Below are positions 58,425-64,000 of a DNA stretch of 64,000 nucleotides, one piece after another. The position numbers were made by a program, and so were the translations under genes. Position 1 is the first letter of the stretch, and every line of letters begins with the position of its first letter. Source of the stretch: Dehalococcoidia bacterium UBA2158 (lineage in GTDB: Bacteria; Chloroflexota; Dehalococcoidia; Lucifugimonadales; UBA3495); assembly GCA_002328185.1 (NCBI GenBank), contig DCWQ01000050.1:68392-132391 (forward strand), given 5' to 3'. The notes below the pieces were generated by a model. That model made no database searches. It worked only from the letters and a program-made list of their open reading frames with translations, and was not told the origin of the DNA.

Positions 58425-60830
58425 TTATTCGCACTTGTTCCAGCCGCACGCAACGCACTTCATGCATCCCTCTTCAAAGATGACAGGGGTATTGCACTCC
58501 GGACACTTGCGAGGGTTCAAGATCCCTTTGGCGTGGCCGTTCCCGTTTCCATTGGTTACGGTTTGGGGCGTGAACTTCAACTGGACTTCACTTGTGTGCT
58601 GTCCGGAATTGTCACGTCCATGGGAGCCGCCGGTGTGGCGTTCCAACGCCAGGGCCACCGCGTCAGGGCCGGAGCGCACCAGAGTGCCTTCGTCCCACGC
58701 CGGGCAACAAGTGATGCCCCGTAGTTGCTCGATGACCGTGGTCGGCTCGATACCCGAGCGCAATGCCAGGGACACTAGCCGGGAGATGGCTTCCAATTGG
58801 GCCGAGTCGCAGCCGCCGGCCTTGCCCAGGTTGCCAAATAACTCGAAGGGCGTGTCCGCCTCGTCGAAGTTGATGGTTACATACATGTTGCCGTGGCCGG
58901 TGCGCACTCGCTCGGTGACTCCGCGAATGGACTGGGGCCGTTTGCGGGGGGCCAGGATATCCTCGGCTTCGTCGGTCTCTGAAGCGCCGGTCCCGCCGGT
59001 GCTGAGCACCTGCCCGTCCTTGCTGCCGTCGCGGTAGACCGTGATGCCCTTGCAGCCCAGTTCGTAGGCCATCATATAGGCGCCGGCGATCTCTTCGACA
59101 GTTGCGTCATTCGGGAAGTTGATGGTCTTGGAGACCGAGTTGTCGATGTATTCCTGGACAGCGCCCTGCATCTTTACGTGCCAGTCGGGGGCAATGTCAT
59201 GGGAGACCCGGAAAACGTCTTTGACCCAATCGGGGATGTCCATCTCTTCCAGGCTGCCGGTGCGGGCCAGGTCTTCCATCAATTCTTCGGAGTAGAAGCC
59301 TTCCTGACGGGCCACCGCCTCGAAGTAAGGGTTGCCTTCGACCAGCTTGGTGTTGTCCATGACGTTGCGCACATAGCTCAGGGCGAACAAAGGCTCTACG
59401 CCACTGGAGGCCCCAGCGATGATGCTGATGGTGCCGGTGGGCGCGATGGTGGTCGGCGCTGAGTTGCGCATGGGGTGCGAGTTGCCGTCCCGGTTGTAGA
59501 TGCTGCCTTCCCAGGCAGGGAAGGAACCCCGTTTGACGGCCAGGTCCGTGGACGCCTGGTGGCTCCGCTCTTGGATGCGGCGCATCACCTGTCCGGTGAG
59601 CTCGAGGGCCTCGTCGGAGTCGTACCGGACGCCCATCTCTATAAGGAGGTCGGAAAGTCCCATGACGCCAAGGCCGATGCGCCGGGTCTTCTTGCTCATC
59701 TCCTCGATCTCAGGGATGGGGTAGTCGTTCATGTCAATGACGTTATCCAACAGATGAACGGCGATATCTACGGTTTCGTCCAACCGATCCCAGTTCATTA
59801 CTGTGTCGCCGTCGGCGATGGTGACCATCCGGGCAACATTGATCGACGCCAGGTTGCAGGACTCGTGGGGCAGTAGGGGTTGCTCGCCGCACGGGTTGGT
59901 GCTTTCGATCTCACCCAACTGGGGGTTGGGGTTGTCCCGGTTGATCACGTCCAGGAATATCAGGCCTGGGTCGCCAGTCTTCCAGGCCATGTTGGTCAGC
60001 AGGTCAAACACTTCTCGGGCGTTGCGCTGGCCGGTGATCCGCCCGGTGCGCGGGTTAACCAGGTCATACTCTTGATCGGCCTTGACCCGCTCCATGAAGT
60101 CTTTGTTCACGGCAACAGATACATTGAAGTTACTCAGGTTCTTGCCGTCTTCCTTGGCCTTGATGAACTTCTCGACGTCGGGATGGTTGACGTTCAAGAT
60201 GCCCATGTTGGCACCGCGGCGGGTCCCGCCCTGTTTCACCACGTCGGTGGCGGCGTCGAATGCCCTTATGAAGCTGACCGGGCCGCTGGCGATGCCGCCG
60301 GTGGAACCAACAACATCCCCCTCCGGTCGGAGACGGCTGAAAGAGAATCCAGTCCCGCCGCCGCTCTTGTGGATCAACGCGGTCTGCTTGACCTTGTCGA
60401 AGATGGACCCCAAATTATCGTCAATGGGCAGCACGAAACACGCCGATAGCTGCTGGAGTTCCCGTCCGGCATTCATTAACGTAGGGGAATTGGGCAGAAG
60501 TTCCAGACGCCGCATGGCCATGAAGAATTTGTCCTCGGTGGCTTTTCGCTCTGCCTCGGTGGCGCCGTAGTTCATGTCCGCTTCGGACAAATTCTTGGCC
60601 ACTCGTCGGAACATGCCCACCAAGTCTTCCAGGATGTTGCCCTCACGGTCCTTGGAAAGATAACGCCTCTCCAACACCACGTTGGCGTTGGTGGTCAGCT
60701 CCGTGGCGCGTTCGTTGGTCTGCTGGGCTATACCAGCGGCTTCAAGAGCCGTCGCGATGCGTTGGCGTCTTTCCTGGATACTTAGGTTGGTCTCGGATTG
60801 CGTTCCTGGTCCTTGATGAGTGGCGGTCAT
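58425..60830 (-). CDS. nrdJ: Vitamin B12-dependent ribonucleotide reductase
   Basis: This 801-residue class II reductase makes deoxynucleotides with adenosylcobalamin. Key pieces are ACFVLPIDDNLGS near residue 125, the active-site NPCGEQPLLPHESCNLASINV near residue 315 with catalytic Cys and Glu, and the phosphate-site PTGTISIIAGASSGVEP near 465. The C-terminus has a TSCPD-type domain and a final zinc ribbon CPEC...CVACGW. GAGGAA lies about eight bases before ATG 60830. NrdR-box-like sites are upstream, and nrdR lies at 61730. Confidence 0.96.
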   Translation of the reverse strand: MTATHQGPGTQSETNLSIQERRQRIATALEAAGIAQQTNERATELTTNANVVLERRYLSKDREGNILEDLVGMFRRVAKNLSEADMNYGATEAERKATEDKFFMAMRRLELLPNSPTLMNAGRELQQLSACFVLPIDDNLGSIFDKVKQTALIHKSGGGTGFSFSRLRPEGDVVGSTGGIASGPVSFIRAFDAATDVVKQGGTRRGANMGILNVNHPDVEKFIKAKEDGKNLSNFNVSVAVNKDFMERVKADQEYDLVNPRTGRITGQRNAREVFDLLTNMAWKTGDPGLIFLDVINRDNPNPQLGEIESTNPCGEQPLLPHESCNLASINVARMVTIADGDTVMNWDRLDETVDIAVHLLDNVIDMNDYPIPEIEEMSKKTRRIGLGVMGLSDLLIEMGVRYDSDEALELTGQVMRRIQERSHQASTDLAVKRGSFPAWEGSIYNRDGNSHPMRNSAPTTIAPTGTISIIAGASSGVEPLFALSYVRNVMDNTKLVEGNPYFEAVARQEGFYSEELMEDLARTGSLEEMDIPDWVKDVFRVSHDIAPDWHVKMQGAVQEYIDNSVSKTINFPNDATVEEIAGAYMMAYELGCKGITVYRDGSKDGQVLSTGGTGASETDEAEDILAPRKRPQSIRGVTERVRTGHGNMYVTINFDEADTPFELFGNLGKAGGCDSAQLEAISRLVSLALRSGIEPTTVIEQLRGITCCPAWDEGTLVRSGPDAVALALERHTGGSHGRDNSGQHTSEVQLKFTPQTVTNGNGNGHAKGILNPRKCPECNTPVIFEEGCMKCVACGWNKCE

Positions 60831-61009
60831 TTCGATGTTCCTCTTTAATGTCAGAAGGAGATGGACAGTGGGTCGACCCCGCCCCAAAACTGAACTTTAT
60901 TTGTAGCATCGGAGGTCGGGATTTTCGCCATCGGATTGTCAGTCCAGGCAGGGAATCGACAACTGGTTCCAGCGAAGGTGTCCCAGTGTTAAATACTGTC
61001 TACAACATA

Positions 61010-61056
61010 CCACATATAGGGGTCTAGGTTATGTCACATACCACAACATGATGTGG
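61010..61056. promoter_or_regulatory. Tandem NrdR-box-like sites upstream of nrdJ
   Basis: The word ACATACCACA occurs at 61005-61014 and 61036-61045, exactly 31 bases apart, the spacing of paired NrdR boxes. The second copy starts the clear palindrome CCACAACATGATGTGG (61041-61056). The first is more degenerate. The wider gap 60831-61427 holds no gene. Confidence 0.6.
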
Positions 61057-61324
61057 TTTGTGTTTCCCGAACTACAAAACGTAGTAGGCGAATTCTACTT
61101 CCGGGTTTGGGGGAAGTCAATAGAATTTCGAGGAAAATGTAGGCCGAAAACATCAAAATCGGAGGGTTGGTTCCGGGGTTTTTGGGAACGGTATATGCGG
61201 GGAATTTGGAGGAAAATCAGCGGCTGAGTTATTTTAAAATTCGGGAGAAGGAGGGGGTAGATCGTCCATTTTCCAGTGGGTCTGGGGCCGGCGGGCGGTT
61301 GCCGCAAGGGCTTTTAATCAAAGG

Positions 61325-61353
61325 GGGGCGTCCCATAAATCGGGACGCCCCCA
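61325..61353 (-). terminator. Terminator after the small acidic gene
   Basis: GGGGGCGTCCC and GGGACGCCCCC (61325-61335 with 61343-61353) form a perfect 11-base stem around seven bases, with a modest T-rich tail on the minus strand. Confidence 0.65.
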
Positions 61354-61427
61354 AATCATCACACTATCCTAAACACAACCCATAGATGTCCCGATCTATC
61401 GGAACCTCCCTGTATATAAGGAAGAGA

Positions 61428-61679
61428 TTAAAGTCCGTATTCCTCGTCCTCGTCATCCGAGTTGCCGAGCCAACAGGTGGCCAGGCTCGCGCGGGTGGTC
61501 CGGTCAATCTCTTCTTGGATCTCCGCGATACGGCTTCCCGAAGCCATCTGGGCCGCGATCATAGCGCCCCTGGCGCCAACAGGGACTGACTCCGCCAACA
61601 TCTCGTTCTCCAGGTCATGGACCTGGTTGTTCAGGGTCAATAGTCTGGTCAGGGCTGAATACTGTAAGCTTCTGTTCAT
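61428..61679 (-). CDS. Small acidic-tailed protein of unknown function
   Basis: This 83-residue protein is not recognised. Two helices (LTRLLTLNNQVHDLENEMLAE and GSRIAEIQEEIDRTTRAS) suggest a short helical hairpin, and the end is strongly acidic (GNSDDEDEEYGL). A perfect AAGGAGG precedes the ATG. It lies 50 bases downstream of nrdR on the same strand and upstream of a terminator, so it is probably in the nrdR transcript. Confidence 0.75.
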   Translation of the reverse strand: MNRSLQYSALTRLLTLNNQVHDLENEMLAESVPVGARGAMIAAQMASGSRIAEIQEEIDRTTRASLATCWLGNSDDEDEEYGL

Positions 61680-61729
61680 CTCTGGGCCTCCTTGGGTGGA
61701 ATGTTCGAATAGTGCTTCATAGTGTGTAT

Positions 61730-62371
61730 CTATCCCTGATTAATCAGGCCCGGTTGAGAACTGCCGATCTCCCGGCCGTCCGTGTCCTTTTCTCCAGTGC
61801 CTTCCTTGCCTGAGGGCTTCCTTGGAGCGGGCCTCTGAGTTGGGTGGAACTGTGCTTCCGGTTCAACCGCCCGCCTGCGCTTTTTCTTGGGCAGGACCGG
61901 CGGCATGTCCAATAGGGGCAACTGTGCATCATCCCGCAGGTCCCGGACCGCCTCCTCGAAACTCTCTATGTCTTGGAAGGCTCGGTAGACGCTGGCGTAA
62001 CGGATGTAAGCCACCCGATCCAGTTCGCGGAGCCTTTCCATCACCAAGGTGCCCAGCGTCGCGGTTGATACCTCCGCATTTCCTAGATGTTGTAATTCGG
62101 CCTCTATGTCCTCGACCATTTTGTCCACCGTCCGAGAGGCCACCGGTCTCTTGGTGCAGGCTTTCCTGATCCCTGATATAAGTTTTTCACGGTTGAACTC
62201 CTCTCTCCGGTTGTCTTGTTTGGACACCATCAGAGGAGCGGCTTGGACTCTTTCGTAGGTTGTGAACCGTAGTTCGCAGCGCTGGCACTCACGCCGTCGC
62301 CGGATCCCGCTCTCCACCACCCGGGAGTCGGTGACTTTGGAATGGGGGTGGCCGCAAAATGGGCAGTGCAT
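61730..62371 (-). CDS. nrdR: Ribonucleotide reductase regulator NrdR with C-terminal extension
   Basis: This is the global repressor of ribonucleotide reductase genes. The N-terminal zinc ribbon reads MHCPFCGHPHSKVTDSRVVE...CQRCELRFTTYER, followed by the ATP-cone (MVSKQDNRREEFNREKLISGIRKAC...FEEAVRDLRDD). Normal NrdR is about 150-160 residues. This one has about 55 more, a basic segment (PKKKRRRAVEPE) followed by a Pro/Gly/Lys-rich tail. The promoter and paired NrdR boxes at 62413-62492 show autoregulation. Confidence 0.95.
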   Translation of the reverse strand: MHCPFCGHPHSKVTDSRVVESGIRRRRECQRCELRFTTYERVQAAPLMVSKQDNRREEFNREKLISGIRKACTKRPVASRTVDKMVEDIEAELQHLGNAEVSTATLGTLVMERLRELDRVAYIRYASVYRAFQDIESFEEAVRDLRDDAQLPLLDMPPVLPKKKRRRAVEPEAQFHPTQRPAPRKPSGKEGTGEKDTDGREIGSSQPGLINQG

Positions 62372-62412
62372 TCTTTGGTTGCTTTTTTATACTTTCTTTA
62401 AATTCGTTTTAA

Positions 62413-62428
62413 ATACTAGATATAGTGT
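62413..62428. promoter_or_regulatory. NrdR box, promoter-distal
   Basis: ATACTAGATATAGTGT matches the NrdR consensus (acaCwAtATaTwGtgt) at about 14 of 16 positions. Confidence 0.85.
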
Positions 62429-62443
62429 TATTGTTAACTAAAC

Positions 62444-62459
62444 CTACTATCTATAGTGC
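62444..62459. promoter_or_regulatory. NrdR box, promoter-proximal
   Basis: CTACTATCTATAGTGC matches the NrdR consensus at about 13 of 16 positions. Its centre is 31 bases from that of the first box, the classical spacing, and it covers the predicted transcription start. Confidence 0.85.
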
Positions 62460-62463
62460 CTTG

Positions 62464-62492
62464 AGTGTAAATACCGATAATTAACTTGTCAA
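62464..62492 (-). promoter_or_regulatory. nrdR promoter
   Basis: On the minus strand TTGACA (62487-62492) and TACACT (62464-62469) with 17 bases between, directly before the NrdR boxes. Confidence 0.8.
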
Positions 62493-62557
62493 TCCCCATC
62501 GTTATTCGTAACATGCCTGCCGTTTGGTGCTCCACGAGGATTCAAAACACAGAAAAA

Positions 62558-62585
62558 GACCGCTCTCCTTAATCGGAGAGCGGTC
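62558..62585 (-). terminator. Terminator after ftsZ
   Basis: GACCGCTCTCC and GGAGAGCGGTC (62558-62568 with 62575-62585) form a perfect 11-base stem followed on the minus strand by TTTTTC. It lies about 190 bases after the ftsZ stop. Confidence 0.85.
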
Positions 62586-62774
62586 GAAAGATGATTCCCG
62601 GCGCCTGATTGGGTGCTGTATATAAAGGAAAGTAGTGCGTTTAGGCTTCCGAGAACATTACTCTGTTTTTGATGGGCTCCCGGCCCGGTGCGACACCACC
62701 ACTGATGTAGCGGTTCCGTCTTTCTACCTTAGCATGTCCGGTGATTCCGGGAGCCTTTGAGTTACGGACGGATT

Positions 62775-63929
62775 TTAGCGGAAAAAGCCCCGGTTTTTGT
62801 TACCGGACTGCCGCCGCAGGAAGCTCGGCACATCCAGTTCTTCTTCCGTTTGCGGGACGACGTCTTGGAGCAACCGTTCCAGTTCGTCCTCACGTAGCTG
62901 CTGGTTCTCGGCCATGACCGGGAACGACGCGGCAACCATGGTGATCTTGACTTCATCGTCCAGCTTGGCATCCCGGCAGGTGCCGAAGATGATGTTGGCG
63001 TCGGGGTCGGACATGTCTTGGATCACCTTTGCGGCGTCCTGGACTTCCTGAAGGGTCAGGGTCGGTCCGCCGGAGATGACGAAGAGAATTCGCTTGGCTC
63101 CGTCCATGGAGATATCCAAGAGGGGGCTCTTGGTCGCCTGGCGCGCCGCATCCACTGCCCGGTTCTCGCCCTTGCCCCGGCCGATGGCCAACCAGGCTGG
63201 ACCGGCGTTGTTCAAGATGGTGCGGACATCAGCGAAGTCAACGTTGATCTCGCCGGGGACGGTCACCACCTCAGCGATCGCTTGGATGCCTTGTTGTAGA
63301 ACCGAGTCGGCCATCTTCAGAGCGTCTTCCCAGGTGTAGGTCTGCTCACCCTGGGAGTTTAGCTGCAGCAGCCGGTCGTTATCGATCACGATCAAGGTAT
63401 CAACCTGGTCTTTCAGCCGGGCAATGCCCTCTTCAGCATTCTTCTTCCGCATATTGGCTTCGAAGGAGAAGGGGCGGCTCACCACGGCCACGGTCAAAGC
63501 GCCTGACTCTTTGGCGATCTGAGCGATCACCGGAGCGGCGCCGGTGCCGGTCCCGCCACCCATGCCCACGGCCAAGAAGACCATGTCTGCGCCTTCAAGC
63601 GCTTTCTCGATGTCGTGGCGGCTCTCTTCGGCTGCTTGCCGTCCCAGGTCGGGATTGGCACCAGAACCCAGGCCTCTGGTCAGGTTCTGGCCGATAGCCA
63701 GGCGGTGAGAAACGTCACAGCGGAACAGGTGCTGGGCGTCGGTATTCACGCTGAAATACTCAACCACGGGCAGTTTGTCTTTGAACATGCGGCTTACGGC
63801 GTTACCACCGCCGCCGCCGATCCCCATAACTTTGATATTGGGGGAGCCTGCGTTGATCTCCTGAACCATATCAAAGACATTCCCTGCGTCTTTGGCGGGC
63901 TCCCAGGCTGCCGAATTGTCTTGTACCAT
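62775..63929 (-). CDS. ftsZ: Cell division protein FtsZ
   Basis: This 384-residue tubulin-like GTPase forms the division ring. The N-terminal KVMGIGGGGGNAVSRMF, the GTP signature GMGGGTGTGAAPV near residue 105, and the T7-loop region INVDFADVRTIL near 210 are all in place. The C-terminal conserved peptide reads EELDVPSFLRRQ. GGGAGG seven bases before ATG 63929 fixes the start over an ATG at 63950. The linker between GTPase core and C-terminal peptide is short. Confidence 0.97.
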   Translation of the reverse strand: MVQDNSAAWEPAKDAGNVFDMVQEINAGSPNIKVMGIGGGGGNAVSRMFKDKLPVVEYFSVNTDAQHLFRCDVSHRLAIGQNLTRGLGSGANPDLGRQAAEESRHDIEKALEGADMVFLAVGMGGGTGTGAAPVIAQIAKESGALTVAVVSRPFSFEANMRKKNAEEGIARLKDQVDTLIVIDNDRLLQLNSQGEQTYTWEDALKMADSVLQQGIQAIAEVVTVPGEINVDFADVRTILNNAGPAWLAIGRGKGENRAVDAARQATKSPLLDISMDGAKRILFVISGGPTLTLQEVQDAAKVIQDMSDPDANIIFGTCRDAKLDDEVKITMVAASFPVMAENQQLREDELERLLQDVVPQTEEELDVPSFLRRQSGNKNRGFFR

Positions 63930-64000
63930 TCTAGGTCCTCCCATCTTCACATTTGATTAGTGTATGGAGCCTCTGACGGGCCCCTTTTGGCCATTTGGCC

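Noticed and set aside
61095..61307. Minus-strand frame of 70 codons in the nrdJ upstream gap
   Set aside because: Odd composition rich in Pro, Ile and Arg, no ribosome site and no motif.
1..64000. tRNA genes
   Set aside because: I scanned for T-loop words such as GGTTCGAATCC and found only chance matches inside coding regions.

Overview
The window reads as ordinary bacterial chromosome of fairly high GC, gene-dense, with no tRNA, CRISPR array, transposase or phage module that I can see. Housekeeping genes include ftsZ, proC, pdxA, a B12-dependent ribonucleotide reductase (nrdJ) with nrdR, pepA, asnS, gatC/gatA and the RNase P RNA. They are mixed with many short-chain dehydrogenases, amidases, VOC and MaoC proteins, Rieske proteins and an F420-type nitroreductase. 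This mixture, with no Gram-negative outer-membrane genes, fits a Chloroflexota genome of the Dehalococcoidia/SAR202 kind. That placement is inference from content only.

Layout. 1-4204: end of an MFS transporter and a catabolic-looking SDR-SDR-SnoaL-SDR cluster. 4209-9761: nitroreductase, Ddn-like protein, two amidases (one preceded by a small GatC-like protein), a frameshifted VOC gene and a Rieske ferredoxin. 10017-15085: alcohol dehydrogenase, Rieske oxygenase, nitronate-monooxygenase-like protein, SbcD-like nuclease. 15281-19460: zinc-ribbon coiled-coil protein, rnpB, then a PHP-MaoC-MaoC-double VOC run. 19481-22729: first fur-znuA-znuC-znuB operon. 22826-26187: SDR, MFS, and a decayed cation-efflux gene. 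26190-31701: gatC-gatA, a small orphan gene facing an HxlR regulator across an AT-rich gap, asnS, and a degenerate DNA methylase. 31719-33890: two-subunit thiamine-diphosphate decarboxylase (ComD/ComE-like), then a membrane protein coupled to a ComE-like paralogue without the cofactor motif. 33898-38977: DtxR-family regulator and a divergent ferric-iron ABC system. 39051-42040: amidohydrolase, unknown protein and two tandem cupin units. 42690-47292: an NADP-binding dehydrogenase and a second, minus-strand fur-znuA-znuC-znuB operon. 47293-56822: repeat-rich gap, OPA/MFS transporter, VOC, orphan molybdenum hydroxylase large subunit, pepA, P-loop kinase, PadR/HAAS pair, yggT, proC. 56949-63929: pdxA, nrdJ, a small acidic protein, nrdR with a textbook pair of NrdR boxes, and ftsZ.

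How it works together. Metal homeostasis is a strong theme: two complete zinc/manganese-type uptake operons, each led by its own Fur-family gene, and one iron system next to a DtxR-type regulator; a zinc exporter gene nearby has died. Deoxynucleotide supply (nrdJ, nrdR) is tied together by NrdR-box-like sites. The rest looks like uptake and breakdown of diverse small organic acids, amides and aromatic or nitro compounds. Several genes have lost key residues or reading frame (SDR without its lysine, NMO-like protein without its histidine, methylase without NPPY, ComE paralogue without GDG, CDF pseudogene, VOC frameshift), suggesting active gene turnover. Small interspersed inverted repeats sit in many intergenic gaps.
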